A stretch of 64,000 bases of DNA, taken from the NCBI GenBank assembly GCA_020638975.1, contig JACKHN010000012.1, forward strand, positions 124,001-188,000, written 5' to 3'. Both the position numbers and the translations under genes were made by a program. Origin of the DNA: Planctomycetaceae bacterium. GTDB lineage: Bacteria; Planctomycetota; Planctomycetia; Pirellulales; Pirellulaceae. Below the pieces are notes generated by a model. That model was not told the origin of the DNA. It ran no database searches and saw only the letters and a list, made by a program, of their open reading frames with translations. Positions 17,246-26,927 of the stretch are shown in pieces. Each line of letters opens with the position of its first letter. Positions within the stretch are counted from its first letter, which is position 1.

Positions 17246-18151
17246 ATGCGAACGATTCTCTCCCGATACATCGATCCAGCTGTCTTGGCGCTTGTCGCTG
17301 ACCGGCATTTCGAGCCGCGTGACTTGATCGTTGGCAACATGGCGGGGGCTCACAAGTCGCCATTGTCCGGTTTTGCCGTTGAGTTCGCAGGGCATCGCGA
17401 GTATGTGCCCGGCGATGATCCAAAGCACATCGACTGGCGAGTCTTCTTCAATCGCGATAAGTACTTCGTCAAACAGTACGAGCTGGAAACCAATTTCGTC
17501 TGTAACTTCGTGCTCGACACGAGTGCTTCCATGCGATACGGCGAAGCGAATGAACAGAAGCTCGCCTACGCTTCACGATTGGCGATGACGCTAGCATTCT
17601 CGGTCGTTCGCCAGAGCGACAAAGCATCGCTGGCGCTGTTTGACGACCGCGTCTGTCACTTTGTGCCTCCCGGGAACTCTCTAGAACAGATCCTCCGTAT
17701 GGGCGATCAATTGGATCGGAGTCGTGATACGGCGAAGACAAGGCTCGGTGAATGCCTGATGGAAGTGGCTAGCCGACTGGGACGCCGCGAGATCGTGATG
17801 ATTTTTAGCGACTTCTTTGGAGACACTGACGAGTTGGAACAGGGAGTTCAGCGATTGCGATATGATCGGCATGAAGTGCTTTTGTTCCATGTCTTGCATG
17901 AAGATGAACTGCGATTTCCGTTTGAAGGCATGCTGCGAGCCGTCGGCCTGGAAGACGAAGGCAATCTACCGATCGCTGCTGTCGACGTCCGCTCCGACTA
18001 CCTGCGGCTGATGCAGGCGTTTCGCAACAAAGTGCAAGCCATCGCAAGCCAAAATCATTGCGAATACATTCTGGCGAGTACGGCGAATCCACTCGCCGAT
18101 TTGCTTTCGGACTATTTGAACGAGCGGAGCCAACGCAATGCGAACCACTAA
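17246..18151 (+). CDS. DUF58 (VWA-like) protein
   Basis: A 301-residue protein with the DUF58 signature YVPGDDPKHIDWRVFFNRDKYFVK and a VWA-type metal motif (VLDTSASM, residues 91-96). It has no membrane helix or signal, so it is cytoplasmic or peripheral. DUF58 proteins are the usual partners of MoxR ATPases; here the moxR gene lies 62 bp upstream across the heptamer array, and the last array unit supplies the sequence just before its ATG. No Shine-Dalgarno-like sequence is visible, so initiation may depend on ribosomes ending nearby in the array. It is the last gene of the 6617-18151 operon. Confidence 0.92.
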   Translation: MRTILSRYIDPAVLALVADRHFEPRDLIVGNMAGAHKSPLSGFAVEFAGHREYVPGDDPKHIDWRVFFNRDKYFVKQYELETNFVCNFVLDTSASMRYGEANEQKLAYASRLAMTLAFSVVRQSDKASLALFDDRVCHFVPPGNSLEQILRMGDQLDRSRDTAKTRLGECLMEVASRLGRREIVMIFSDFFGDTDELEQGVQRLRYDRHEVLLFHVLHEDELRFPFEGMLRAVGLEDEGNLPIAAVDVRSDYLRLMQAFRNKVQAIASQNHCEYILASTANPLADLLSDYLNERSQRNANH

Positions 18152-18466
18152 ACGAAGGTCGTGGTTGCGGTAGAATTATTCGCATTGTGGTCGGCCACAT
18201 TGCTTTTCGGTATTTGCCAATGGTAATGATCGCGAGAATGTCCGATGATTTTTCGGAGGTGGCTCTGCCTTGGGGGGATCCGTTGGCGGCAGCAGGCGTT
18301 GGAATTTGGCTGACACCTGGGTCAAACAATTCCCAGAGCGAGCCACCTCTTTCTCTCTGTAGGCGGATGCTTCGTGTCACCCTACGTCACTCCTCGCTCC
18401 GCCACTTGGACCCCGATCGATGCTTTCGCATGATCATGACCGCTCGAATTGGCGAGGTGCATTCGA
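18152..18466. other. 315-bp intergenic region with a palindrome
   Basis: No convincing gene is present; open frames here lack a ribosome binding site and recognisable protein sequence. It holds the inverted repeat at 18256-18349 and the 5' leader of the histidine kinase gene, with GAGGTG at 18454-18459. Confidence 0.6.
18256..18349. repeat. 94-bp element with 10-bp perfect inverted ends
   Basis: The ends 18256-18265 (GAGGTGGCTC) and 18340-18349 are perfect reverse complements, and imperfect pairing continues inward (GGCTCTG with CAGAGCG...). It carries no coding capacity. It lies between the DUF58 gene and the kinase gene and may be another dispersed palindromic repeat; only one copy is seen in this window. 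Confidence 0.55.
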
Positions 18467-20599
18467 ATGATTAATCGCGAAGCGGAGGGGAGAGCCGTGC
18501 CGAGCGAAGGCAACCGCTTTGCCAAGGTTTTGCAGATTACTGACGCGGCGAATATCGCCGAAGAGATTGCCGCGCGATATCGATTGCTGTTGGATAACTC
18601 AGGTTTTCCCGTCTCGTACATGGATCGCGATGGACAATTCTTATATCTGACGAACAAGGGTGCCTTGAATCTTGGCGACTCGCCCGAGGCTGTCACTGGG
18701 CGAACTGTCTACGATTACTTTCCAAAAGAAGATGCCGACGAATATGTTCGTCGGTTTCGAGAGGTGATCGACAATGATCGAGAACTCACCTTCGAAGACG
18801 AAGTTGTCTTACCGGACGGCCCCCGTTGGTACTGGTCGATACTGCATCCGCTCAAGGACAGCGAAGGCCAGATACTGGGCGTGCAAGTGGTGTCGCATGA
18901 TATAACGGCCCGTAAAGCAGCCGAGGCGGCGCTTGAGGAACGCCTGCGATTCGAACAGCTGATCGCCGATTTGGCCTTTAGTTTTGTGAGTCTCTCGACG
19001 ACGGAGGTCGCCAACGCCGTCAATGTTGCGCTGCGTTCGATTGGCGAGTTCATGAATGTTGACCGGACTTTGCTGTTTCAGTTTTCGGACAACTACCAGC
19101 GGCTAGATTGTACACATGAATGGCATCAGGCGGATATCCAGCCGGCGAAACCTCGACTGCAAGGCAACCAGAGTTCTCAGTACCCCTGGATGTTCCACAA
19201 GTTGCTGCTGGGCGAAGCTATCGTCATCGAGAACACAGCTCTACTATCCGGCATCGCACGCGTAGAAGGCGAGATTCTGCTGAGCCATGGGGTTCAAGCG
19301 ATGATCTCGGTGCCAATCAAGATTCGTGGAAAGACGGTCGGGACAATGTGCTTTGATTGCCTTCGATCGCGACGTACGTGGTCAAAGTTAATGGTTCAAC
19401 GAATTGCGCTCATGGGCCAGATCCTGTTCTCCGAACTAGAGCGAGCTCGAATTGAGAAGGAACTCAAGGAAAGTCGTCGCCTGATTCGAGCGGCGACCGA
19501 CGCTTCTCCGCACGTAACTTACGTCCTCGATTTTTCCGAACTGAGTTGCCTGTATATCAGCCCGCAGGTAGAGCAGGAACTTGGCTACTCCCCGGACCAA
19601 GTCTATGGGATGGGAGCCAAGTTAATTACCGATCATGTTCATCCGGATGAACTAGGGCGGCTCGGCGAGTTACTGGAACGCTGGGTCGATGTGCGTGATG
19701 ATCAGGTTCTCGAAACGGAACTGCGACTCCGGCACGCGAACGGGGCTTGGCGCTGGTATGCATGTCGTGATCGCGTGTTAACGCGAGCCCCAGAAGGACA
19801 TGTCATACAGACGATTGGCACGATGAGTGACGTCACAGAACAGAAACGCGCGGAAGAGGAATTGCAGTCGCATCGTGAAAAGCTGATTCACGTGGCCCGC
19901 CTTAGCACGATGGGCGAGATGGCCGCCGGAATCGCTCATGAACTTGGGCAGCCTTTGTACAGTATCCTTAACTTCGCGAAAGCTTCACACAACGTACTCG
20001 AAGGCTACGACGATCCTCGTTTGATTGAAGCAACGCAATGGAATGAGCATGTCGTTCGAGCGGCCGCGCGGGCCGGTGAGATTATTCGTCGATTGCGAGA
20101 TTTCGCCCGTCATTCCACACCGAAGCGCGAAGCCGTTGACGTTCGATCCATCATCGACGAAGCTGTTGAGATGGTTGCCTTTGAGACGCGGCGACTGGGC
20201 GTTCACATTGAACGTGAAGTCGCAGATGAGCTACTTGCGGTGAAGGCGGACCGAGTCCAACTGTTGCAAATCTTCGTAAACCTGATCCAGAATGGAATCG
20301 ATGCGATGACCGAGTCGACAACCGATCGTCGGTCGATAACAATTCGAGCGTCTGCTGACAATGGGCATGTTGAAGTATCGGTGGAAGACCGAGGGCAGGG
20401 CTTGCCTTCGTTGTCGATGTCGATTTTTGATGCCTTCGTTACGACGAAGAAAGATGGAATGGGAATGGGTTTGGCGATCTGCAAAACACTTGCTGAAAGT
20501 CACGGTGGCAAGTTGGACTGCGCGCCGAACGAGCACGGCGGAGCAACATTTCGATTGACATTACCGCGAGTTCGGGGAGTGGATGGCGATGGAAGGTGA
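18467..20599 (+). CDS. Cytoplasmic PAS-GAF-PAS sensor histidine kinase
   Basis: About 710 residues from ATG 18467, chosen because GAGGTG lies 7 bp upstream. Domains in order: PAS with PAC (37-150), GAF (about 165-325), second PAS/PAC (335-460), HisKA with phospho-acceptor H491 (GIAHELGQPLYSI), and HATPase_c with the N box NLIQNGIDAM, DRGQGLP and GMGMGLAICKTL. No transmembrane segment is present, so it senses an internal signal, possibly redox, light or a ligand; the PAS residues do not show a haem or flavin site clearly. The adjacent FixJ-like regulator overlaps its end by 17 bp and is its probable partner. Confidence 0.92.
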   Translation: MINREAEGRAVPSEGNRFAKVLQITDAANIAEEIAARYRLLLDNSGFPVSYMDRDGQFLYLTNKGALNLGDSPEAVTGRTVYDYFPKEDADEYVRRFREVIDNDRELTFEDEVVLPDGPRWYWSILHPLKDSEGQILGVQVVSHDITARKAAEAALEERLRFEQLIADLAFSFVSLSTTEVANAVNVALRSIGEFMNVDRTLLFQFSDNYQRLDCTHEWHQADIQPAKPRLQGNQSSQYPWMFHKLLLGEAIVIENTALLSGIARVEGEILLSHGVQAMISVPIKIRGKTVGTMCFDCLRSRRTWSKLMVQRIALMGQILFSELERARIEKELKESRRLIRAATDASPHVTYVLDFSELSCLYISPQVEQELGYSPDQVYGMGAKLITDHVHPDELGRLGELLERWVDVRDDQVLETELRLRHANGAWRWYACRDRVLTRAPEGHVIQTIGTMSDVTEQKRAEEELQSHREKLIHVARLSTMGEMAAGIAHELGQPLYSILNFAKASHNVLEGYDDPRLIEATQWNEHVVRAAARAGEIIRRLRDFARHSTPKREAVDVRSIIDEAVEMVAFETRRLGVHIEREVADELLAVKADRVQLLQIFVNLIQNGIDAMTESTTDRRSITIRASADNGHVEVSVEDRGQGLPSLSMSIFDAFVTTKKDGMGMGLAICKTLAESHGGKLDCAPNEHGGATFRLTLPRVRGVDGDGR

Positions 20600-21206
20600 A
20601 CCGACGGTCTATGTTGTCGACGACGACGCGGAAGCACTCGCTTCGGTGCTCGCGTTGGTGCGGTCGATGGGCTTGGCTTGCGAACCGTTTTCGTCGGGGG
20701 AAGACTTCCTCGCTCTATGCGACAGCGGCAAACAGCTTTCCGGCTGCTTGGTGACAGACGTTCGAATGGTGGGAATGAGCGGCATCGAGCTGCAGGAACA
20801 GTTGCAACAACGTGGTATAGCGATTCCGGTGATCGTACTGACCGCGTTCGCGAGGACGCCACTCACCGTTCGTGCGATGCAGAACGGAGCTGTCACGTTG
20901 CTCGATAAACCTTACGATGATGATGACCTATGGGACGCGATTCGCGAAGGTCTGAAACGCGATGCAGAACAACGTGCGGTGGCCGTTGTTCACGACGAAG
21001 TGTATAAGCAACTTGAATCACTTACCCCGTCGGAGCGGCAAGTGTTGGATTTGGTGGTCGCGGGACTTCCGAACAAAGTGATCGCCGGTCGGCTCGACGT
21101 GAGTGTCCGCACGGTCGAGAATCGCCGCCGCGAGATCTTTGCGAAAATGCAGGCCGACTCCGTTGCTGACCTGGTGCGGCTGGTTGTGCAACTCGATCGG
21201 AAGTAG
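20583..21206 (+). CDS. FixJ/LuxR-type response regulator
   Basis: A 207-residue regulator. The receiver domain has the acidic pocket VVDDD (13-15), phospho-acceptor D59 (LVTDVRM) and K109 (LLDKPYD). A LuxR-type helix-turn-helix follows (LTPSERQVLDLVVAGLPNKVIAGRLDVSVRTVENRR). The DVRMVGMSG and DKPYDDDDL wording matches the FixJ/TtrR branch. The ATG lies within the 3' end of the kinase gene, so the pair is co-translated. Target genes are unknown; no obvious operator was found. Confidence 0.94.
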   Translation: MAMEGEPTVYVVDDDAEALASVLALVRSMGLACEPFSSGEDFLALCDSGKQLSGCLVTDVRMVGMSGIELQEQLQQRGIAIPVIVLTAFARTPLTVRAMQNGAVTLLDKPYDDDDLWDAIREGLKRDAEQRAVAVVHDEVYKQLESLTPSERQVLDLVVAGLPNKVIAGRLDVSVRTVENRRREIFAKMQADSVADLVRLVVQLDRK

Positions 21207-21221
21207 GTCCGACCGTCATCG

Positions 21222-22658
21222 TCAATCGATCTGAGAAATTGGTGTGCCGAGCAAGTTATCGACAATCTGGTTGCCTTCGCCGCCCACGACGTGAATCGAG
21301 AACCCGGCGGACTCGGCGCGGTCATCTCGGATTAGACAATCAGAGACGCGACTGTTGCGAGCATTCTCCAACAACAACCCACCTGCGTCGCAATCCAAGA
21401 TCGTGCAATTGGTGATACTGAATCGATCGACATTGGCGATTTGCAATCCCGCTGGTGAACGCCAGACATTTGTGATGTGCAAGCCCGTCAAGGTGCAATC
21501 TACGCTATTACGAAATACCAATCCATTGTTCGCTTTTTTCGTGTTGCCGTAGTCATAGCGTGGATTGCGGTCGAAGTTGTTGGGCCCAACAACGATGTTC
21601 GAGCAATCCTCAACCAACAAGTTGTGACTGTAGCCCTGCCAAAACGTGTTTCCGGTGATCGCGACTCCTCGACAATCTTTCAGATGCAAGTTTACCTGTA
21701 CATCGCTCAGGACGTTGCCGGTGATCGTCACGTTTCCCTCGCGGACAAGCGATTGATCCCTACTCGCGGTGCTGCGACCAATCATGCGAATGTTGGCCGA
21801 ATCCGGAGAGGGGTTATTGTGCTGGATCGTACATCCGGTGATCGCGACTTCGCCCGTGCCATACGCGCTCCCGCTGCAATCGATCAACACATTCGCCGTG
21901 GCCGGTGTTTCGGGGCTCATGTTGCTTTCGATGTCACACCCGCTGATGTGAATATTGCGGACATTCCCCGCTCGCGAGACAACTCCTCCCATGGCGTTGT
22001 AACTAATATGACAGTTGGTGATGTTGGACTGATGCAAGTTGACATTGTCATAGAAGATCCCAACCCCGCGGTTTTCATAAATGTGCGAGTCAGCAACGAT
22101 CACGTTGCGATTATTCTCCAACAGGTGAATGCCGTGCATCACATGGCGAATGTGCGTTCGCGTGACCGTCAATTGCATGGTGCCAATCGCAGCGATGCCG
22201 CTCGCTTCGGGATGCTTTCCGACGATCGCGATGCCATCAACGATCGGCATGCGTTGCCGATCCCAGACGTCCTCGCCATAGCCGCCCGGATCGGCTGATT
22301 TGAAGTGCGTTCCAGCGAATTTGATCGCGGGACCAGCGCCTCGCATCTCGATCCTCGCAACTCCGTTTCCATGGAACGAGGTGTAGCCGACCTTGTCCAG
22401 GTCAATAGCGAGCGGTTGCGTGATCCGATAGATTCCTTTCGGCAATACAATCTCGCCCAATCCTGAATCGATCGCCCTTTGGATCGCCGCCGTGTCATCT
22501 GCAACTCCGTCGCCAATCACGCCAAACTGAAACAACTGTGCGCGTGGTGATTCGGACGTCGCGATGTGAGGTTGCTGGAGCAATGCGGCTCGCAAGGTGA
22601 TCGCCACCGATACCCCGACTAGGGCGATGACACAGACTGTTCGAATATGCTTGATCAT
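21222..22658 (-). CDS. Secreted right-handed beta-helix protein (pectate-lyase-3 fold)
   Basis: About 478 residues from ATG 22658, supported by GAGGTG just upstream (a GTG three codons earlier is possible). A signal peptide (VCVIALVGVSVAITLRAALL) is followed by FGVIGDGVADDTAAIQRAI, the hallmark N-terminus of Pectate_lyase_3/GH28-like proteins, then about a dozen parallel beta-helix turns rich in Asn and Ile (ITGCTIQHN, ITGNTFWQG, ITNCTILDC). No clear catalytic Asp pair of GH28 is visible, so it may bind or cleave an unknown polysaccharide. The gene converges with the FixJ-like gene, 15 bp apart. Confidence 0.87.
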   Translation of the reverse strand: MIKHIRTVCVIALVGVSVAITLRAALLQQPHIATSESPRAQLFQFGVIGDGVADDTAAIQRAIDSGLGEIVLPKGIYRITQPLAIDLDKVGYTSFHGNGVARIEMRGAGPAIKFAGTHFKSADPGGYGEDVWDRQRMPIVDGIAIVGKHPEASGIAAIGTMQLTVTRTHIRHVMHGIHLLENNRNVIVADSHIYENRGVGIFYDNVNLHQSNITNCHISYNAMGGVVSRAGNVRNIHISGCDIESNMSPETPATANVLIDCSGSAYGTGEVAITGCTIQHNNPSPDSANIRMIGRSTASRDQSLVREGNVTITGNVLSDVQVNLHLKDCRGVAITGNTFWQGYSHNLLVEDCSNIVVGPNNFDRNPRYDYGNTKKANNGLVFRNSVDCTLTGLHITNVWRSPAGLQIANVDRFSITNCTILDCDAGGLLLENARNSRVSDCLIRDDRAESAGFSIHVVGGEGNQIVDNLLGTPISQID

Positions 22659-22738
22659 GGAGAACACCTCTGGTTACATGTGAAGTACGGCAGCCGATCT
22701 AGACTGACGGTCAGGCTGGAAAGCCAGACGTATGATTC

Positions 22739-24010
22739 CTATTTACCGCCCAGCTGCTCAATGACTTGCGCCGCGACCTGACGCATGTCTTCGTCGGGAC
22801 CGTCAAGTAGCGTTCGCAGTGCCGGTATGGCGTCCTTCGCAGCGGGACCGATCCCAGCAATGGCAAGGGTGGCAAAATATTGTGTCTCGCCGGTCGTCGA
22901 TGTGACCAGCTTGCTGAGTTCTCCGACCGCCGGTTTCCCTGCTGCCCCTAATCGTTCAAATGCCAGCGAGGCTTCCCAAGGGCTATTCTGCTGTTGCAGC
23001 ACCGTCAAGAGAACGGGCATGCTCTCCGCATGCGATCCGGTAATCTGCCACAGACTGGCCGCTGCCTCAGCTCGAATTGACTTCGCTTTGTCCTCCATGG
23101 CATTCTTCACCGCAGGTGAACTGCTCGCGGACAACTCGCCAAGTCGACCGAGTGCGATCACCCCAGATCGGCGGACAACATAGTTGGGATCTTCCAGCAT
23201 CTTCGTCAACGCGGGAACTGGTTGCTTGCCCACCGTTGGGCCGATCATGCCAATCGCGTCGGCAGCATTCGATCGCACGGATGCCACACCGGTCGAAGTC
23301 AGCTCAATCAACTTGCTAATCGCAGGCAAAGCGTCTGGTGGGCCAACAGCCGCAATGGTGCGGCAAGCCCAGTACTGCGTGTGAAAGTCGTCGCTATCTA
23401 GCATTCGCTGCAACGAAGGAATCGCCGAGACCGCTGATTTGGGATCTAGCGCGATGATCGCGTACATCGCGGCGATCCGAGTTTCCGGTTCGTTCTGAAT
23501 CAGTAACTTTACGAGTTCGGGCACTGCTTCCTTCGGCGGAGGTGTGATGTCGTGCAAGGTGATTGCTGCAGCACGGCGTCCCGTCCGATTCTCAGCGCTC
23601 AATTTCGCAATCAAACGCGGCACACTCTTGGGTCCCAGCTTGCCCAGTGCGTTTGCCGCGTACGTCCAGACAGGTACGTCGTCGGCACGAAGCTCTGCGT
23701 CATCGAGTCGAATGAGTAATCCGGCAATCGCCGCTTCCTCTGCGAACCCGATCTCGCCCAGGGCAAACGCCGCTGCGGATCGAGCTTCTGGACTTGGGTC
23801 GTCTAACGCTTTAACCAGGAATGGAATCGCATCTCGCGCGTCTTTGCCAAGTTCTGCAATCTTTGCAGCCGCTTCAACGCGTGCCGAGTCGGTCGACGCT
23901 TCCAGTGCTGCCAGTAGCGCGTCGAGGCTCTGCGTTGGCTCTTGCGCTACGCAGCAAGTCGCCAGTACGCTCGCCAGGAAAACCCCGGTCAATAAAGTTT
24001 TGCAATTCAC
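22739..24010 (-). CDS. Secreted HEAT-repeat protein
   Basis: About 423 residues from GTG 24010, preceded by AAGGA; the frame is open further upstream but that part lacks protein character. A signal peptide (LLTGVFLASVLATCCVAQ) precedes roughly ten HEAT/PBS-lyase-like repeats of about 38 residues (for example DPSPEARSAAAFALGEIG, SVRSNAADAIGMIG). Such proteins form alpha solenoids for protein binding. The gene is divergent from the aldolase gene, with 251 bp between starts that should hold both promoters. Confidence 0.86.
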   Translation of the reverse strand: MNCKTLLTGVFLASVLATCCVAQEPTQSLDALLAALEASTDSARVEAAAKIAELGKDARDAIPFLVKALDDPSPEARSAAAFALGEIGFAEEAAIAGLLIRLDDAELRADDVPVWTYAANALGKLGPKSVPRLIAKLSAENRTGRRAAAITLHDITPPPKEAVPELVKLLIQNEPETRIAAMYAIIALDPKSAVSAIPSLQRMLDSDDFHTQYWACRTIAAVGPPDALPAISKLIELTSTGVASVRSNAADAIGMIGPTVGKQPVPALTKMLEDPNYVVRRSGVIALGRLGELSASSSPAVKNAMEDKAKSIRAEAAASLWQITGSHAESMPVLLTVLQQQNSPWEASLAFERLGAAGKPAVGELSKLVTSTTGETQYFATLAIAGIGPAAKDAIPALRTLLDGPDEDMRQVAAQVIEQLGGK

Positions 24011-24261
24011 AGCATGTTCCTTGTCTCGGTGCCAGGCTCGCGTGGCGCGGTCCGGGAAGTCCCGCCCAGCATAATACCCACCGAACGCAGATGAAAGCTG
24101 CACCGAGCATGGCCGCTGAGCCTGAAAAGTTCCAGAGCCCCAGGTTGCGGATCGCAAGCTCTCGAATCAGAATGTGTGGTTTGCTATTACCAAAAGCCCT
24201 ACCACCGGGGCTGCCGTCCACTCGAAACCTTCCTAAATCGCAGACATTCTTTGGAATTACC

Positions 24262-25245
24262 ATGTCCGACAAAGCGCCCTGGATCACTTATCGTCCCGAA
24301 CTAAAAGTCCTCGACTGCACCGTCCGAGATGGTGGCTTGATCAACAACCATCAGTTTACCGACGAGCTAGTTCGAGCGGTCTACGATGCGTGTGTCGAGT
24401 CGGGTGTCGACTATATGGAGATCGGCTACAAGAACTCAGCAAGCCAGTTCCCGAAGGCGGATTTCGGTGCGTGGCGTCACTGTGACGAAGAGGATTTAAA
24501 TCGAGTAGTCGGTGACCATGACGACGAAAAGACCGGATTGAAGCTGGTTGCCATGGCCGACGCGGGCAAGAGCGACTGGAAGACGAAGATCGTACCTTGT
24601 GATCAAAGCGTCCTGGGGATGATCCGCGTCGCGTTCTACGCGAATCAAGTTTCCGAGGCAGTTGAAATGATTCATCATTGTCACGAACTGGGTTACGAGA
24701 CATCCGCCAACTTGATGGCGGTGTCAAACATTACGGAGTCAGAGATCGACACCGTGCTTGCGTCAATTCGACCGACTCCGGCCGGTACGATGTGTATCGT
24801 TGATAGCTTTGGCCATTTGTACCGCGAGCAGATCGACATGCTCTACAACAAATACACCGAAGCTCTTGAGGGGACCGGCAAAGAGATCGGCATCCACGCT
24901 CACAACAACATGCAGCTCGCCTTCGCAAATACGCTCGAAGCGATCATCCTCGGTGCTAACCGGGCGGATGCAACGATGGCAGGCTTGGGACGCGGTGCAG
25001 GAAACTGTCCAATGGAGATCCTGCTCGGATTCCTGCGAAATCCAAAATTCAAGTTGCGGCCGATTATCAAGCTGCTGCAAGACTACATTTCGCCACTGAG
25101 AGACACCGTTGAGTGGGGACCACTGCTGGCGTTCAACCTAACGGGGCAAATGAACTTGCACCCCCGTGCCGCGATCAAGTTCCGCACGACTGCCGACAAA
25201 GACGATTATGTCAAATTCTACGACGAGTTGATTGCCGATATTTGA
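24262..25245 (+). CDS. HMGL-like (DRE-TIM) aldolase family protein
   Basis: A 327-residue TIM-barrel protein of the HMG-CoA lyase/4-hydroxy-2-oxovalerate aldolase group. The N-terminal motif LDCTVRDGGLINNHQF matches the D-x-T-x-R-D-G metal site, and GIHAHNNMQLAFAN gives the HxH metal ligands. The ATG at 24262 follows TTGGAATTACC, a weak ribosome binding site. Homologs are annotated as aldolase catalytic domain proteins; no aldehyde dehydrogenase partner, as in the MhpE/MhpF pair, is nearby, so the substrate is open. The stop lies 9 bp from the end of the convergent kinase gene. Confidence 0.87.
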   Translation: MSDKAPWITYRPELKVLDCTVRDGGLINNHQFTDELVRAVYDACVESGVDYMEIGYKNSASQFPKADFGAWRHCDEEDLNRVVGDHDDEKTGLKLVAMADAGKSDWKTKIVPCDQSVLGMIRVAFYANQVSEAVEMIHHCHELGYETSANLMAVSNITESEIDTVLASIRPTPAGTMCIVDSFGHLYREQIDMLYNKYTEALEGTGKEIGIHAHNNMQLAFANTLEAIILGANRADATMAGLGRGAGNCPMEILLGFLRNPKFKLRPIIKLLQDYISPLRDTVEWGPLLAFNLTGQMNLHPRAAIKFRTTADKDDYVKFYDELIADI

Positions 25246-25254
25246 AGGTCACGG

Positions 25255-26877
25255 TCAGGAATCTGACGCGCTGCTCGACGAGTCAGCGTTCAGCCGCTTG
25301 AGTTGGTGCCGGGCTGCCTGCTGGCAGGTAATTGGGTCAGCCTCATTACTAGCGTCGGCATAGTTCGATAACAGCGATTCCAATTCTTCGCGTGCTAACT
25401 CAGGATTGGATTCTACGAGCTTCATTGCTTCGACATACGCCTGTTGAACTTCACTCAATGTTTCTCGTTTTGCCCGCGTGCGCAAACGACTGAACAAATA
25501 TCGACTCTGAATGTCGAGTAGCCAGTCCTCCACTTCGGTGTATCGAGCATCGTTCGCGTGAGACGCTAGAAACCGCTCGATCTTGGGCTTCGCGTCTTGC
25601 AGGTCGCCCTCACGGGCAATCGTCGCGATCTGTTCATACAATGCATCGGCAGTAGGCGGCGAAAGTCCCCAGGCAACAAATCCCAGCAGCGCGACCAGCC
25701 CAACAATCAGCCCTCCGACTCGAATGGGGTCAGTGGGTTTTGACGTTTCGGAACGCTCTTGCTGGCGACGTTGCTCGTCGAATGTCGTGAATCGATTTTG
25801 GTTCGATGTCACGTCAGCGACTGTCTCTCCGCTTGACGGGTTCGGGGCGACTTGCGATGGCGGTGCATCCGACGTGACAACCGTGGCGTCGTTCCAAGAG
25901 TAGGCGTCGGGCGGCACGCGACCGGTGATTGGTTCGATAGCGGTTGGCGAGAGTTCCGTTGCCGGTGTGCGTTGGTACGGAGACTCACGAGTTTTCTGAT
26001 CGTTGGGGGATGCTGGCGGAGGCGATGTCGTAATCGTTGGATGCTCAGCCACCGTCTTTGCCGACAACCCATGCTCCATCGCTTTCAACTGATTCGCCAA
26101 GACGAGCGCTGTTGGAATTCGTTCGCTCGCGTCTTTCTTCAGCAATTGATCGATGATCTCTTCAAGCTCGATCGGCACCGAGGGAGCATATCGTCGAACG
26201 AGCGGCGCATCGTCGTAGCGCAAGCGATGCAATACCTCGGGAATTGAACCGCCAGAAAATGGAGGCCGCCGCGTCAGCAACGTAAACATCAACGCACCCA
26301 AACTAAACAAATCGGTGCGATTGCTCACCGGTTTTCCCTCGGCTTGCTCGGGAGCCATGTAGTCCGCCGTTCCCACGACGCTGCCATCGGCCGTCAGATG
26401 AGTCGCGCCGAAGAGTTTGGCGATGCCAAAATCCGTCAACTTGATTTCGCCGGTCTTGGTTCGCAGCAAGTTGGCGGGTTTGAGATCGCGATGGATGATG
26501 CCGTGGTCGTGAGCGTGCTTCAACGCCTGGCAGACCTCAATCCCAATCCGCAACACCTCCGGCCACTGGAACTGATGTTTGGCTTGCAACTCCTCCTGCA
26601 AAGTTTGGCCTTCGACCAACTCCATGGCATAGAACAGCACTCCATCCTGTTCACCGTCCCCGAATAACTCGACAATATTTGGATGCTTCAACTGCTTGAG
26701 CGTCTTAATCTCGCCCATGAAGCGATCACGAAAGTTGCCATCGTCTGCCAAGTTGGCCGGCAACGCCTTCACAGCCGCTCGTTGTCCGGTCTGGTCGTTA
26801 ACGCCTTCGTAAACCGTCCCCATCCCACCCCGCCCCAACATGCGGATGATTCGATAGGGACCGAGGTTCTTAATCAT
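25255..26877 (-). CDS. Membrane-bound Hanks-type Ser/Thr protein kinase
   Basis: A 540-residue protein. The N-terminal kinase domain is complete: glycine loop GRGGMGTV, K37, HRDLKPAN (129-135) and DFG (149-151), followed by APE and the rest of the C-lobe to about 265. A Pro/Thr/Ser-rich linker leads to a single transmembrane helix (about 386-405, GGLIVGLVALLGFVAW) and a helical extracytoplasmic tail of about 130 residues (LYEQIATIAREGDLQDAK), which may be a sensor. No PASTA repeats are present. Planctomycetes have many such kinases; substrates cannot be predicted. Confidence 0.93.
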   Translation of the reverse strand: MIKNLGPYRIIRMLGRGGMGTVYEGVNDQTGQRAAVKALPANLADDGNFRDRFMGEIKTLKQLKHPNIVELFGDGEQDGVLFYAMELVEGQTLQEELQAKHQFQWPEVLRIGIEVCQALKHAHDHGIIHRDLKPANLLRTKTGEIKLTDFGIAKLFGATHLTADGSVVGTADYMAPEQAEGKPVSNRTDLFSLGALMFTLLTRRPPFSGGSIPEVLHRLRYDDAPLVRRYAPSVPIELEEIIDQLLKKDASERIPTALVLANQLKAMEHGLSAKTVAEHPTITTSPPPASPNDQKTRESPYQRTPATELSPTAIEPITGRVPPDAYSWNDATVVTSDAPPSQVAPNPSSGETVADVTSNQNRFTTFDEQRRQQERSETSKPTDPIRVGGLIVGLVALLGFVAWGLSPPTADALYEQIATIAREGDLQDAKPKIERFLASHANDARYTEVEDWLLDIQSRYLFSRLRTRAKRETLSEVQQAYVEAMKLVESNPELAREELESLLSNYADASNEADPITCQQAARHQLKRLNADSSSSASDS

Positions 26878-26927
26878 AGTTGCCGAAACCCTTCGCTGTT
26901 CGCTTTATCGCTGACAAGGAATCCACT

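Noticed and set aside
18058..18474. 138-residue open frame after the DUF58 gene
   Set aside because: It starts inside the DUF58 gene in another frame and runs through an inverted repeat; no ribosome binding site or known domain.
21477..22298. 273-residue open frame on the plus strand within the beta-helix gene
   Set aside because: Antisense to a gene with clear signal peptide and repeats; repeated Val/Ile pattern is a mirror of the beta-helix codons.
23821..24261. N-terminal extension of the HMGL-like aldolase
   Set aside because: The upstream frame runs antisense through the HEAT-repeat gene; the family starts close to ATG 24262.
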